From Marinobacter sp. C7 (GTDB lineage Bacteria; Pseudomonadota; Gammaproteobacteria; Pseudomonadales; Oleiphilaceae), in NCBI RefSeq assembly GCF_022343555.1, contig NZ_JAKQZH010000001.1, positions 1,594,108 to 1,658,107 of the forward strand: a DNA stretch of 64,000 nt, in the 5' to 3' direction. The number at the start of each line of letters is the position of its first letter. Within the stretch, counting starts at the first letter, position 1. The notes beneath the pieces were generated by a model. It had not been told where the DNA came from. It worked only from the letters and a program-made list of their open reading frames with translations, and made no database searches. The translations under genes were made by a program, and so were the position numbers. Of the stretch, positions 19,623 to 32,093 are shown one piece after another.

Positions 19623-20925
19623 CAATTTCGGCAAGCCCCCGGTTCCGCCGGGGGCGAACGCCTCGCCCGACCAGTGGCTTTCCTACCTGGAATCCATTCA
19701 TCCCTCCGAAATCGATCTGGGTCTCGACCGGGTTCTCCTGGTACTGCGCCGGCTGTTTCCCCGTAAACCCCATGGCCGGATCATTACCGTTGCAGGCACC
19801 AATGGGAAGGGCAGTGCCGTGGCGGCCATCGAGGCGCTGTTGCATTGTGCCGGCCGCACCACCGGTGCCTATACATCCCCACACCTGCATCGTTACAACG
19901 AGCGAGTGCGTATCAACGGTGTCGATATCGGCGACGAGGCCCTGGTCCGAGCCTTCGAGGCCGTTGAGCAGGCAAGGGGTAACACCACACTGACCTATTT
20001 CGAGTTCGGCACCCTGGCGGCGTTCGTCGCCTTTGCCGAAGCAGGCGTCGAGGATTGGGTACTTGAGGTCGGTCTTGGCGGCCGGCTGGACGCGGTCAAC
20101 GTGCTCGACGCGGATTTTGCCATCATCACCTCGGTGGATATCGACCATGTGGCCTTTCTGGGCAGTGACCGTGAGGTGATTGGCTTCGAGAAGGCCGGGA
20201 TCCTGCGGCCGGGAATACCGGCGGTATACGCTGATGAGGATGCACCCAGATCGGTGTTGCAGCAGGTTTCGGCGCAAAAGGTATCCCTTGATCTGCTTGG
20301 CCGTGACTATCAGCTCCGGCTTCCGGAGGATGGTGCCCTTGGCGATGCAGCCAAGGTGCATCTGGAATACCGGGATGAAACGATTCGTTTTCCCGCCGGT
20401 CCGTTGCCGGTAAAAAGCGTGGCAGCGGCTGTCGTGGCCATCCGGAACCTGGAGCCTGCACTGACCCTCGAGCAGATAGAATCGACCCTGCTGGGGTTGT
20501 CGGTTCCCGGTCGGTTTGAGCAGCTCTCGGATCACCCTGTCACGCTGGTGGATGTGGGGCACAACCCACACGCTGCAACCTGGCTAGCGGACAGACTGGC
20601 GACCATGCGCGGAGATGGCCAGCGCCTGGTTGCGGTTTATGCCGCACTTGGTGACAAGGATGTGGAAGGTGTTTCGGCAGCCATGGCCGGCGTGGTGGAC
20701 GAATGGTTCCTGGCGCCGCTGGACGTTCCCAGGGGGCTGAATGTCCAGGCCCTGGCGGAGAGGGTTCGCCAGGGTGGCGTGACCCGGTTGAACCAATGCC
20801 CGTCGGTGGCGGAGGCCATTGACACCGCGAGAACGTCGGCAGGGGAAGGTGGCCTGGTGATTGTGTTCGGGTCTTTTTTCACCGTTGCCGAGGCGCGGGA
20901 TGTCCTTCAGGGCGACAGATCTTAA
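19606..20925 (+). CDS. folC: Bifunctional dihydrofolate synthase / folylpolyglutamate synthase
   Basis: A 439-residue Mur-ligase-type ATP enzyme that adds glutamate to dihydropteroate and then to folates. The P-loop [10 protein letters not shown] (61-70) is characteristic. The N-terminus is proline-rich ([20 protein letters not shown]) before the conserved [20 protein letters not shown] block, so a short part of the leader may be unstructured. The ATG lies inside the accD coding sequence, so translation is probably coupled. Confidence 0.96.
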   Translation: MPPSSNNFGKPPVPPGANASPDQWLSYLESIHPSEIDLGLDRVLLVLRRLFPRKPHGRIITVAGTNGKGSAVAAIEALLHCAGRTTGAYTSPHLHRYNERVRINGVDIGDEALVRAFEAVEQARGNTTLTYFEFGTLAAFVAFAEAGVEDWVLEVGLGGRLDAVNVLDADFAIITSVDIDHVAFLGSDREVIGFEKAGILRPGIPAVYADEDAPRSVLQQVSAQKVSLDLLGRDYQLRLPEDGALGDAAKVHLEYRDETIRFPAGPLPVKSVAAAVVAIRNLEPALTLEQIESTLLGLSVPGRFEQLSDHPVTLVDVGHNPHAATWLADRLATMRGDGQRLVAVYAALGDKDVEGVSAAMAGVVDEWFLAPLDVPRGLNVQALAERVRQGGVTRLNQCPSVAEAIDTARTSAGEGGLVIVFGSFFTVAEARDVLQGDRS

Positions 20926-21028
20926 ACTTTGTCCATGGCAAGGGTTACGGCTTTGAGTTATCGGAACCAGCCGTTTAGTATCGGCGATAGCAGTAAACTG
21001 GACAGGAACGGTTAACGGGAGTGGCAGC

Positions 21029-21727
21029 GTGGACGGACTGAAACAAAGGATCATCGGGGCACTGGTTCTCGTTTCCCTGGCGGTTATCTTTGTGCCGATG
21101 ATTTTTGATGAGCCTCACTCCGAGCGCACCTCCACGCCAATCCAGATTCCGGAGGAACCGCCTTTCCCGGAGGTCAATGCGCCTTCGGAAGAGATTCCCG
21201 AGCCGCCTGTCTATGAGACCGGTAATGCGCCGGTATCGCCGCAGCCAGACGGAACGTCTGAACCGGCTACCGCTGAAGCCGAGCCCGCACCCGGTTACCG
21301 CGTAATCGAGGAGCCGAGTGATAACTCCGAGCCGTTCTCTGGTCAGGTCGATGCAACTGAAGAGACCGAGAGTGTCGCTTCCGGGGCAGAGAGCGGCGCA
21401 GTAGCCGGTGCCGCAGAGGAGCCGAAGGAGCCGGCGGCAAATGAGGCGCCCGCGGAAGCCGGCAGTGCTGAATACACCCGTTCGCTTGAAGGAGCCTGGG
21501 TAATCCAGTTGGGCAGTTTTGGCAATCCGGACAATGCCCGCCGCCTGAGAGACCAGGTCCGGGAAAAAGGTTATGGCTCCCACCTCCAGGAGCTGACCCG
21601 CGGTGACACCGTGCTCACACGGGTCTTCAGCGGCCCGTTTGCCAGCAAATCGGAAGCAGAAGCCGCCAAGCGGGTTCTTGACGATGCCTTCAATCTCAAC
21701 AGCCTTGTTACCGAGGGCGATAAATAG
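21029..21727 (+). CDS. SPOR-domain inner-membrane protein (DedD-like)
   Basis: A 232-residue protein with a short N-terminal cytoplasmic end, one transmembrane helix (about 7-25), a long Pro/Glu/Ala-rich periplasmic linker and a C-terminal SPOR domain (about 153-232, beginning AWVIQLGSFGNPDNA). SPOR domains bind denuded glycan strands at the division septum. The position between folC and cvpA is that of dedD in E. coli and of its Pseudomonas counterpart, so a role in cell constriction is likely. The start is GTG, preceded by GGGAG 7 bases upstream. Confidence 0.9.
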   Translation: MDGLKQRIIGALVLVSLAVIFVPMIFDEPHSERTSTPIQIPEEPPFPEVNAPSEEIPEPPVYETGNAPVSPQPDGTSEPATAEAEPAPGYRVIEEPSDNSEPFSGQVDATEETESVASGAESGAVAGAAEEPKEPAANEAPAEAGSAEYTRSLEGAWVIQLGSFGNPDNARRLRDQVREKGYGSHLQELTRGDTVLTRVFSGPFASKSEAEAAKRVLDDAFNLNSLVTEGDK

Positions 21728-21818
21728 CGTGGTGATTCCGGATTATGAGTCCTCGGCAGTTTGGTGGCGCTGCGATTCCTGATAGAATTCGCGCTTTCGT
21801 TTCTCTGCCGGGTTTTTC

Positions 21819-22397
21819 ATGGAAGCGCTGATCTGGATTGACTGGGTCATTATTGTCCTAATTTCAGTTTCCACGCTGATCAGTCTCAAGCGTGGTTTTG
21901 TCAGGGAAGCCCTGTCACTGATTACCTGGGTCGGTGCTTTCATTCTGGCCAGAACTTTCCATCCGCAAATGCAGACTCTTCTGGAAAGCACCGTGGAGAC
22001 GCCCCTGGTGCGTCTGATCGCGGCCTTTGCCATTCTGTTCTTTGGTACCCTGATTGTCGGCGCAATCATCAATAATATGATTGGTCATCTGGTTCGCGTC
22101 ACAGGGCTGTCGGCAACGGATCGGGTGCTGGGCATGGGATTCGGATTGCTCAGAGGTGTGGTCGTCGTGATTGTCGGGATTGCCTTCACTCGCTACACCC
22201 CGCTGGCGCAGGATACCTGGTGGCGGGAGTCCGTAATGATTGATCGGCTCGGTGTGGTGGAAGACTGGTCAAGGCGCACTTTGGGTGATGAATTCGCCCG
22301 TTTTCTGGAGCCGGCGGGTGAGGGTGAGGCCAGGCCCGACGCTCCAGAAGCAACTCAGGGACAAGAAGACGTGGAACCCAGGTCCGCGTCCCGTTAA
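21819..22397 (+). CDS. cvpA: CvpA family membrane protein
   Basis: A 192-residue protein with four predicted transmembrane segments (WIDWVIIVLISVSTLISL, then around 35-50, 63-85 and 100-120) and a hydrophilic acidic C-terminal tail. CvpA proteins are needed for colicin V export in E. coli and for envelope stress resistance; the molecular function is not settled. Its position directly upstream of purF is highly conserved in gammaproteobacteria. The ATG at 21819 is the first reasonable start in front of the first helix. Confidence 0.93.
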   Translation: MEALIWIDWVIIVLISVSTLISLKRGFVREALSLITWVGAFILARTFHPQMQTLLESTVETPLVRLIAAFAILFFGTLIVGAIINNMIGHLVRVTGLSATDRVLGMGFGLLRGVVVVIVGIAFTRYTPLAQDTWWRESVMIDRLGVVEDWSRRTLGDEFARFLEPAGEGEARPDAPEATQGQEDVEPRSASR

Positions 22398-22431
22398 CAT
22401 TCAGTATTAACACTCGGAGAAGATCCTATCC

Positions 22432-23955
22432 ATGTGTGGCATTGTCGGCATCGTCAGTACTTCCAACGTCAATCAGTCGCTCTATGATGCGCTGACTGTT
22501 CTTCAGCACCGGGGCCAGGACGCGGCGGGCATTGTTACATTTCAGGACGAACGGTTTTACCTGCGCAAGGACAACGGCCTCGTACGGGATGTATTTCACA
22601 CCCGTCATATGCGCCGTCTGGTAGGCAATGTCGGGATCGGCCATGTACGCTACCCCACCGCAGGTACCTCCAGTTCCGCCGAGGCGCAGCCGTTCTATGT
22701 GAACAGTCCCTATGGCATCACCCTGGCCCACAATGGCAACCTGACCAACGCCGACGACCTGGCGCGTGACCTCTTCCGCACTGATCTCCGCCACATCAAC
22801 ACCAATTCCGATTCTGAAGTACTGCTTAACGTTTTCGCCCACGAGCTACAGAAGCTGGGCAAGCTGAAGCCGACCAAAGACGAGATATTTTACGCGGTCA
22901 AGGCCGTGCACAAGCGTTGCCGTGGCGCCTATGCGGTGATTGCCATGATCACCGGTTACGGCATTATCGGTTTCCGTGATCCAAACGGAATCCGTCCGGC
23001 CTGCTACGGGGTGCGAGAGACCGAGGATGGCGGCAAGGAGTACATGATTGCCTCCGAGAGCGTGGCGTTGAGCGCCGCCGGGTTCAAGCTGGTCCGGGAT
23101 ATCGCGCCAGGTGAGGCCGTCTATATCGAAACCGACGGCACCCTGTACACCCAGCAGTGTGCCGATGAGGCGCATCTGTATCCCTGTATCTTCGAGCACG
23201 TGTATTTTGCCCGTCCGGACTCGATCATCGACAAGGTCTCCGTTTACAAGGCCCGGTTGCGTATGGGGGAGACCCTGGCGGAAAAGGTCATGCGTGAGCG
23301 CCCGGATCACGACATTGATGTGGTTATACCGATTCCCGACACCAGCCGGACCTCGGCCATGCAGATGGCCCACCGCCTGGGCGTCAAGTTCCGGGAAGGC
23401 TTCATCAAGAACCGCTACATTGGCCGAACCTTCATCATGCCCGGCCAGAAGATGCGGAAGAAATCCGTTCGCCAGAAACTCAACCCGATTGATCTGGAGT
23501 TTCGGGGTAAGAATGTGATGTTGGTGGATGATTCCATCGTCAGGGGCACCACCTGTAAGGAAATTGTCCAGATGGCGCGGGATGCCGGTGCGAAAAATGT
23601 CTATTTCGCGTCCGCGGCTCCCCCCGTGCGTTATCCGAACGTCTACGGCATCGATATGCCGTCCGCCAGTGAGCTGATTGCCCACGACCGTACGATCGAG
23701 GAAATCCGGGAGTTGATTGGCGCCGACTGGTTGCTGTACCAGGATCTGGATGATCTCATTACCTGCGTCAGCGATGTGAACGACGAGATTGAAGGCTGGG
23801 AATGTTCGGTGTTTACCGGAAACTACGTTACCGGCGACGTCGATCGGGCCTACCTGGACAAGCTCGAGGATCTCCGGAAGGATGAAAAACGCAGCAAATC
23901 CGGTGGTGACTCATCCGATAACGGCATTATCGATCTTCACAACGATGAAGACTGA
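22432..23955 (+). CDS. purF: Amidophosphoribosyltransferase PurF
   Basis: A 507-residue enzyme for the first committed purine step, PRPP plus glutamine to phosphoribosylamine. The N-terminal nucleophile Cys2 (MCGIVGIV) heads the glutaminase domain, which starts without a propeptide as in E. coli. The PRPP-binding motif [13 protein letters not shown] lies at about 361-373. The C-terminal tail is acidic and lysine-rich. It starts 34 bases after cvpA and is followed after 30 bases by metZ, in the order shared with Pseudomonas. Confidence 0.98.
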   Translation: MCGIVGIVSTSNVNQSLYDALTVLQHRGQDAAGIVTFQDERFYLRKDNGLVRDVFHTRHMRRLVGNVGIGHVRYPTAGTSSSAEAQPFYVNSPYGITLAHNGNLTNADDLARDLFRTDLRHINTNSDSEVLLNVFAHELQKLGKLKPTKDEIFYAVKAVHKRCRGAYAVIAMITGYGIIGFRDPNGIRPACYGVRETEDGGKEYMIASESVALSAAGFKLVRDIAPGEAVYIETDGTLYTQQCADEAHLYPCIFEHVYFARPDSIIDKVSVYKARLRMGETLAEKVMRERPDHDIDVVIPIPDTSRTSAMQMAHRLGVKFREGFIKNRYIGRTFIMPGQKMRKKSVRQKLNPIDLEFRGKNVMLVDDSIVRGTTCKEIVQMARDAGAKNVYFASAAPPVRYPNVYGIDMPSASELIAHDRTIEEIRELIGADWLLYQDLDDLITCVSDVNDEIEGWECSVFTGNYVTGDVDRAYLDKLEDLRKDEKRSKSGGDSSDNGIIDLHNDED

Positions 23956-23985
23956 TTGCCCGCAAAACCTGGCCAGGAGACACCC

Positions 23986-25209
23986 ATGACCTTGCGCAGA
24001 GAAGAAACCGTCCAGATCCCGGAGTCGGATCTCGAGGGCATGTCCGTGGATACCCTGGCCGTGAGGGCAGGGCAGCTCCGCACGGACCAGCTTGAGCACA
24101 GCGACGCCATATTTCCCACTTCAAGTTTTGTGTATGGGAGTGCCGCCCAGGCGGCGGCACGGTTTGGTGGTGAAGAGCCGGGTAATATCTACTCGCGGTT
24201 CACCAACCCGACTGTACAGGCGTTCGAGGGACGCATTGCAGCCATGGAAGGGGGCGAGCGAGCCGTAGCGACGGCTTCGGGCATGGCCGCAATTCTCAGC
24301 ACCTGCATTGCATTGCTCAAGAGCGGCGATCACGTCATCTGCTCCCGGGGTGTATTCGGTACCACCAATGTGCTGTTCCAGAAATACCTGGCCCGGTTCG
24401 GGGTGGAGACGACCTTTGTCAGCCTGACCAATTATGAGCAATGGCAGCAGGCGATACGCCCGGAAACCCGCATGCTGTTCCTGGAAACCCCGTCCAATCC
24501 CCTGTGTGAAGTGGCCGACCTCGGGGAACTGTCCCGGCTTGCCAGGGCCAGTGATGCGCTCCTGGTGGTGGATAACTGCTTTTGCACACCAGTGCTGCAG
24601 CGGCCGCTGGAGCACGGCGCGGACATCGTGATTCATTCGGCCACCAAATACCTCGATGGCCAGGGCCGGTGTGTCGGTGGCGTCGTTGTTGGCCCGGACA
24701 AGCTGATGGAGGAGATCTACGGGTTTCTGCGTTCAGCCGGTCCGACCATGAGCCCGTTCAATGCCTGGGTTTTCCATAAGGGGCTGGAAACGTTACCAAT
24801 CCGTATGCGCGCCCATTGCGACAATGCGTTAGAGTTGGCATTGTGGCTTGAGCAGCAAAATGCTGTGGAATCCGTGTATTACGCGGGGCTTCAGAGCCAT
24901 CCCCAGCATGAGTTGGCCAAGAAGCAGCAGAAGGGCTTCGGTGGGGTACTCTCGTTCCGCGTCAACGGAGGTCGCGAGGAGGCCTGGCGCTTTATTGATG
25001 CCACGCGGATGATATCCATTACCGCCAATCTTGGGGATGTAAAAACAACGATTACGCACCCGGCCACTACAACCCACGGTCGCCTGTCTCCTGAGGATAA
25101 GGACCACGCAGGCATTACCGAGAATCTGATCCGGTTGTCGGTCGGTATCGAGGACGTCGAAGATCTGAAGACAGATCTGATGCGAGGCTTCGACGCCCTG
25201 GGCAGTTAA
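23986..25209 (+). CDS. metZ: O-succinylhomoserine sulfhydrylase MetZ
   Basis: A 407-residue PLP enzyme of the cystathionine gamma-synthase family that makes homocysteine directly from O-succinylhomoserine and sulfide. The PLP lysine is Lys221 in SATKYLDGQGR, and the segment VYGSAAQAAARFGGEEPGN matches the MetZ subfamily. The purF-metZ neighbourhood is typical of Pseudomonas-type genomes. The ATG at 23986 follows AGGAG, 7 bases upstream; an earlier ATG overlapping purF is rejected. Its product feeds MetH (52638), and its sulfide comes from CysI (50434), both in this window. Confidence 0.93.
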   Translation: MTLRREETVQIPESDLEGMSVDTLAVRAGQLRTDQLEHSDAIFPTSSFVYGSAAQAAARFGGEEPGNIYSRFTNPTVQAFEGRIAAMEGGERAVATASGMAAILSTCIALLKSGDHVICSRGVFGTTNVLFQKYLARFGVETTFVSLTNYEQWQQAIRPETRMLFLETPSNPLCEVADLGELSRLARASDALLVVDNCFCTPVLQRPLEHGADIVIHSATKYLDGQGRCVGGVVVGPDKLMEEIYGFLRSAGPTMSPFNAWVFHKGLETLPIRMRAHCDNALELALWLEQQNAVESVYYAGLQSHPQHELAKKQQKGFGGVLSFRVNGGREEAWRFIDATRMISITANLGDVKTTITHPATTTHGRLSPEDKDHAGITENLIRLSVGIEDVEDLKTDLMRGFDALGS

Positions 25210-25233
25210 AGTAACGGACACGTCAGAGCATTC

Positions 25234-27807
25234 ATGGCCGAAACCGCAAAAGCTAAGAAAGCACCCCCGGAACTTACGGAAAAGCAGCAGCGTTTTCGCC
25301 GTCTTGTTGCACAGGGCGCGCGCGAGGGCGCGGTTATTGCGCTGATCGCCCTGGCGATCTACCTGGCTATGGCCCTGGTTACTTTCACCCCCGGCGATCC
25401 GGGGTGGGCGAGCATCGGCCATGATACCTCGGTCCGTAACTACGCGGGCCGAACCGGCGCCTGGCTGGCCAGTCTGTTCATGGATTTCTTCGGCCACATG
25501 GCCTACCTCTTCCCCGTGATGATTGCTGGCTATGCGATCATGCTGATCCGACGCCGTAACGAGTCGCTGGACTTGCACTGGCCGCTTTTCCTGATGCGCT
25601 TCGGCGGGTTTCTCTTGATTCTGTTGTCGGCAACCAGCCTGCTGTCCCTTTATTCGGTTTTCGGACTGGGTGTTTCGTCTGGCGGCGTACTGGGCACGGC
25701 AGTCTCCGAAGCCATGGTCCGGTTTTTCAACCTGCCGGCAACGACCCTCCTGCTTATTGCAATCTTCCTGTTCGCGCTGACTGTGACCACCGGTTTGTCC
25801 TGGTTCTGGCTGATGGACCAGGTGGGTGGGATGACTTTGCGCTTCGGGCAATCCCTCAAGTCTCTGGTTACGTCCAGTGGCGAAAAACCTGCGAAGCCCA
25901 AGGCTGAAAAAAAGGTTCCGGAGGCGCCAAAGAAAGAGCCGCCTATCGTGAATGACCGGGTTGAGACCGCCACCGATTCGGGGCTCGCCAAGAAGAAGCG
26001 TTGGTGGCAACGGTTGCCGGGCCTGGGGCCCCGAAAGAGGAAAACCGAGGCGCCATCCCAACGCAGGGAGGCTGGCCTGGATGGTCTGAGTGCATCAGAG
26101 CCCGCCGAGCCGGCACGGCTTGAGAATTTCAGTGCGCGGGATAGCGGCGACAGCCCGGAGCCGCGGCCGAAATCGGCCAAAACGGTGTCCCAGCCGGCCT
26201 CCCGCTCCTTCAAGATCTCGCCGTTCAAAAAAGAGGATCAGCCAAAGACGGAGAAGGGCAAGAAATCCGGACAGGGGTCCCTGCTCGAGGATATCGAAAG
26301 CGCCATTCCCCCTCTGACTCTGCTGGATCCCCCCGAGGAGCACAAGGAGAAAGGTTACTCCGAGGAATCCCTGGAGCACATGTCCCGCCTGCTTGAGGAG
26401 AAACTGGCAGATTTCGGCGTCTCCGTGGAGGTGGTAGAGGTCAATCCGGGGCCGGTGATCACCCGGTTCGAAATCAAACCTGCGCCGGGGGTGAAGGTGA
26501 GCAAGATTTCCAATCTTGCCAAGGACCTCGCGCGGTCCCTTGCCGTGCTCAGTGTGCGGGTTGTCGAGGTCATCCCCGGCAAGTCCGTCGTTGGTATCGA
26601 AATACCGAATGAGGAGCGGGAAATGGTTCGCCTGTCCGAGGTGCTCGGAGCTCGGGTGTTCACAGAAAGCTCCTCGCCATTGACCCTTGCCCTGGGCAAC
26701 GATATCGGCGGTAACCCGGTGGTCGCGAACCTCGCCAAGATGCCGCACCTTCTGGTGGCCGGTACCACCGGGTCCGGTAAATCCGTCGGGGTCAATGCCA
26801 TGCTCCTGAGCATGCTGCTCAAGGCGACTCCGGAAGAAGTGCGGTTCATCATGGTGGACCCGAAGATGCTGGAGCTCAGCATCTATGACGGCATTCCTCA
26901 CTTGCTTGCCCCGGTGGTCACCGACATGAAGGAAGCCGCCAACGCCCTGCGCTGGTGCGTGGCGGAGATGGAACGTCGGTACAAACTGATGGCCAACCTC
27001 GGGGTTCGTAACATCGCCGGTTACAACCGAAAGATCAAGGATGCGCAGGCTGCGGGCGAGCCCATCCTCGATCCGTTGTGGAAGCCGGATGAGTACCTGG
27101 AAAACGACGAGGAGAACCGGCCGGAACTCGAGACCCTGCCGTTTATCGTTGTCGTGATCGACGAATTCGCTGACATGATGATGATCGTCGGCAAGAAGGT
27201 CGAGGAGCTGATTGCCCGTATCGCCCAGAAGGCGAGGGCGGCCGGTATCCATTTGATCCTGGCCACGCAGCGGCCGTCGGTAGATGTCATTACCGGGCTG
27301 ATCAAGGCCAACATTCCTACCCGGATGTCGTTCCAGGTGTCGTCCAAGATCGATTCCCGGACGGTGCTGGACCAGGGCGGTGCGGAGCAGTTGCTGGGCC
27401 ATGGCGACATGCTGTATCTCCCGCCGGGTTCTGGCTTGCCGGTCCGGGTTCACGGCGCCTTTGTGGATGATGATGAAGTCCATCGCGTTGTCAGCGCCTG
27501 GAAAGCCCGTGGCGAACCGGTGTACGTCGATGACGTTCTTAACGGCGCCGAAGGTGAGAGCCTGCCCGGTGTGCCGACGCTTAATGAGGGCGGAGGAGAC
27601 AGCGAGGGCGATTCTCTGTATGACGAGGCGGTGGCATTTGTCACCGAGGGTCGACGGGTGTCGATTTCCTCCGTACAGCGTAAATTCAAGATTGGCTATA
27701 ACCGGGCTGCGAACCTGGTAGAAGCCATGGAGGCGTCGGGAGTGGTCAGTGCCGCCGGGCACAACGGTGCCCGTGAAGTGCTCGCTCCGCCACCACCCAG
27801 AGACTAG
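25234..27807 (+). CDS. ftsK: DNA translocase FtsK
   Basis: An 857-residue septum-associated DNA pump that aligns the chromosome dimer-resolution site and activates XerCD. Four to five N-terminal transmembrane segments (about 28-190) are followed by a Lys/Pro/Glu-rich linker (about 210-345), the RecA-like motor with Walker A GTTGSGKS (510-517) and Walker [12 protein letters not shown] (about 638-648), and a C-terminal winged-helix gamma domain (from about 785) that reads KOPS sequences. The linker is much shorter than in E. coli FtsK, as in Pseudomonas. It precedes lolA and rarA in the standard order. Confidence 0.97.
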   Translation: MAETAKAKKAPPELTEKQQRFRRLVAQGAREGAVIALIALAIYLAMALVTFTPGDPGWASIGHDTSVRNYAGRTGAWLASLFMDFFGHMAYLFPVMIAGYAIMLIRRRNESLDLHWPLFLMRFGGFLLILLSATSLLSLYSVFGLGVSSGGVLGTAVSEAMVRFFNLPATTLLLIAIFLFALTVTTGLSWFWLMDQVGGMTLRFGQSLKSLVTSSGEKPAKPKAEKKVPEAPKKEPPIVNDRVETATDSGLAKKKRWWQRLPGLGPRKRKTEAPSQRREAGLDGLSASEPAEPARLENFSARDSGDSPEPRPKSAKTVSQPASRSFKISPFKKEDQPKTEKGKKSGQGSLLEDIESAIPPLTLLDPPEEHKEKGYSEESLEHMSRLLEEKLADFGVSVEVVEVNPGPVITRFEIKPAPGVKVSKISNLAKDLARSLAVLSVRVVEVIPGKSVVGIEIPNEEREMVRLSEVLGARVFTESSSPLTLALGNDIGGNPVVANLAKMPHLLVAGTTGSGKSVGVNAMLLSMLLKATPEEVRFIMVDPKMLELSIYDGIPHLLAPVVTDMKEAANALRWCVAEMERRYKLMANLGVRNIAGYNRKIKDAQAAGEPILDPLWKPDEYLENDEENRPELETLPFIVVVIDEFADMMMIVGKKVEELIARIAQKARAAGIHLILATQRPSVDVITGLIKANIPTRMSFQVSSKIDSRTVLDQGGAEQLLGHGDMLYLPPGSGLPVRVHGAFVDDDEVHRVVSAWKARGEPVYVDDVLNGAEGESLPGVPTLNEGGGDSEGDSLYDEAVAFVTEGRRVSISSVQRKFKIGYNRAANLVEAMEASGVVSAAGHNGAREVLAPPPPRD

Positions 27808-27818
27808 GAGTTAAGCCT

Positions 27819-28481
27819 ATGACGGTACGTCAGTTGAAAGTCGCGTTTACCCTGTTGCTCGGGTTGGTATTCAGTCTGGGCACTGCGGCGGCTGAGGAAA
27901 ACGGGGAACAGAGTCGCGAAGCGGCCTCCGAGCTGGCCTCGATCCTCAAGAGTTATGAGTCATTCCAGGCGGACTTCATCCAGATTGTCGTGAATGAAAA
28001 CGGCAGCCGCGTGCAGGAAACCCACGGTGAACTCAAGGCCAAGCGCCCCGGGCTGTTCTACTGGGAAACCAGTGCACCCTTGCCCCAGTTCATTGTCAGT
28101 AACGGGGAAACCGTGGAGGTCTATGATCCGGACCTGGAGCAGGTAACCATCCATAAGCTGGATGACCGGGTGCAGACTACGCCGGCATTGCTGCTCAGTG
28201 GCGAGGTCGACAACCTGGATGAGACCTACAAAGTGTCACAGCGCCGCATAGGCGATCTCACACGGGAGTTCACCCTGGAGCCACGCAGTCCGGATTCCCT
28301 GTTTACTTCACTGCGTCTGAGCTTTTTTGACGGTGAACTCCAGGAGATGCGGATGAAGGATTCCCTGTCCCAGCTGAGCATCCTGAGTTTTGACGATATC
28401 CGGGTGAACGGGGCCGTTGACGCCGGCGCCTTCACTCTGGAGTATCCCGACGGCGTGGATATTATCCGGGACGGAGCCTGA
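27819..28481 (+). CDS. lolA: Outer-membrane lipoprotein carrier protein LolA
   Basis: A 220-residue periplasmic chaperone that carries lipoproteins from LolCDE to LolB. A Sec signal peptide (about 1-25, LLLGLVFSLGTAAA) precedes the mature domain, whose SYESFQADFIQ and KRPGLFYWET blocks are typical. GGAG lies 8 bases before the ATG. The stop codon shares a base with the rarA start (TGATG), the usual lolA-rarA coupling. Confidence 0.96.
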   Translation: MTVRQLKVAFTLLLGLVFSLGTAAAEENGEQSREAASELASILKSYESFQADFIQIVVNENGSRVQETHGELKAKRPGLFYWETSAPLPQFIVSNGETVEVYDPDLEQVTIHKLDDRVQTTPALLLSGEVDNLDETYKVSQRRIGDLTREFTLEPRSPDSLFTSLRLSFFDGELQEMRMKDSLSQLSILSFDDIRVNGAVDAGAFTLEYPDGVDIIRDGA

Positions 28482-29818
28482 TGCAGGACAGCCTTTTCGG
28501 ACAGCCCGAGGGGTTTCAGCCTCTGGCGTCGCGGATGCGGCCGAGGTCTCTTGATGAGTATGTTGGCCAGGCCCATCTGGTGGGGCCGGGGAAACCGCTT
28601 CGGCGTGCGGTAGAGCAGGGGCAGTTGCACTCCATGATCCTGTGGGGACCCCCTGGGGTAGGCAAGACCACATTTGCGCAGTTGCTGGCGAATGTGGGTA
28701 ACCTGAGTTTCGAAACCATTTCCGCGGTACTGAGCGGCGTGAAGGAAATTCGGGCCGTCGTGGAGCGGGCGCGGAACCGCAAACAGAGCGAGGGGCGCGA
28801 TACCCTCCTGTTCGTGGACGAGGTTCACCGTTTCAACAAGAGTCAACAGGACGCCTTCCTGCCACATATCGAGGACGGTACCTTTATTTTCGTGGGCGCC
28901 ACCACAGAGAACCCTTCCTTCGAGCTGAACAGCGCGCTTCTGTCGCGGACCCGGGTGTATGTGCTCAAGAACCTGGAGGAGTCCAACATCCTGTTGCTTC
29001 TGCAACGGGCGCTGACTTCCGAACAGGGCTTTGACGGCCGGTTGGCGGTTCCGGACAGGGTCCGGGAGTTGATAGCCTCGGCCTCCGGGGGCGATGCCCG
29101 TCGGGCGCTGAATATCCTGGAGGTGGCTGCCGATTTGGCCGAGCCGGGTGAGAATGGCTCGGATACCATCACCGAGGCGGTGCTGGAGCAGGTAATGCAG
29201 ACCAGCCTGCGGCGCTTCGACAAAGGGGGCGATGTCTTCTACGACCAGATTTCAGCGCTGCACAAATCCGTGCGCGGCTCCGATCCGGACGGCTCCCTCT
29301 ACTGGCTGTGCCGGATGCTCGACGGCGGCTGCGACCCGCTGTACGTTGCCCGCAGGCTGGTACGGATTGCCAGCGAGGATATTGGTAATGCGGATCCGCG
29401 GGCGCTTCAACTCAGCATGGACGCGTGGGATGCCCAGGAGCGGCTGGGATCGCCGGAAGGCGAGCTGGCATTGGCGCAGGCAGTCACTTTCCTCGCTCTC
29501 TCTCCCAAAAGCAATGCCGTTTACAAGGCGTTCAACCAGTGCATGGCTGATATCCGCCAGGATCCGGATTACGAGGTGCCGCCCCATCTCCGGAATGCCC
29601 CGACCAAGCTGCTCAAATCGATGGGGCACGGTGACAGCTATCGCTACGCCCACGATGAGCCGGAGGCGTTTGCCGCGGGGGAGTCCTACCTGCCGGAACC
29701 GATCCACTCCCGCCGGTACTATGAGCCGGTCAACCGGGGGCTCGAGATCAAACTCGCGGAAAAGCGGCAGCGGCTGGATGACCGAAACGCCGCAAGCCCC
29801 AACAAACGCTATTCCTGA
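28481..29818 (+). CDS. rarA: Replication-associated recombination protein RarA (MgsA)
   Basis: A 445-residue AAA+ ATPase related to clamp loaders and eukaryotic WRNIP1, acting at stalled replication forks. Walker A is GPPGVGKT (56-63), Walker B LLFVDEVHRF (109-118), and an arginine-finger region and the C-terminal tetramerisation domain (MgsA_C) complete the usual length. It directly follows lolA and precedes serS, the order conserved across gammaproteobacteria. Confidence 0.96.
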   Translation: MQDSLFGQPEGFQPLASRMRPRSLDEYVGQAHLVGPGKPLRRAVEQGQLHSMILWGPPGVGKTTFAQLLANVGNLSFETISAVLSGVKEIRAVVERARNRKQSEGRDTLLFVDEVHRFNKSQQDAFLPHIEDGTFIFVGATTENPSFELNSALLSRTRVYVLKNLEESNILLLLQRALTSEQGFDGRLAVPDRVRELIASASGGDARRALNILEVAADLAEPGENGSDTITEAVLEQVMQTSLRRFDKGGDVFYDQISALHKSVRGSDPDGSLYWLCRMLDGGCDPLYVARRLVRIASEDIGNADPRALQLSMDAWDAQERLGSPEGELALAQAVTFLALSPKSNAVYKAFNQCMADIRQDPDYEVPPHLRNAPTKLLKSMGHGDSYRYAHDEPEAFAAGESYLPEPIHSRRYYEPVNRGLEIKLAEKRQRLDDRNAASPNKRYS

Positions 29819-29828
29819 GGCCCCACGG

Positions 29829-32032
<2,204 letters not shown>

Positions 32033-32050
32033 GGCTGCCTTCGTAGACCG

Positions 32051-32080
32051 AAACGGGGAGCTGAATGCTCCCCGTTTTTT
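32051..32080 (+). terminator. Rho-independent terminator after the methyltransferase gene
   Basis: The stem CGGGGAGC (32054-32061) with GCTCCCCG (32067-32074), loop TGAAT, is followed by six T. It sits between convergent genes, 14 bases before the DAHP synthase stop, and may partly serve that gene as well, although only three A precede the stem. Confidence 0.9.
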
Positions 32081-32093
32081 GTTGGTTCGGTGG

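Noticed and set aside
26095..27762. 555-codon open frame antisense to ftsK
   Set aside because: It mirrors the codon periodicity of ftsK, has no recognisable domain and is rich in His/Arg/Gln, typical of antisense frames in G/C-rich genes.
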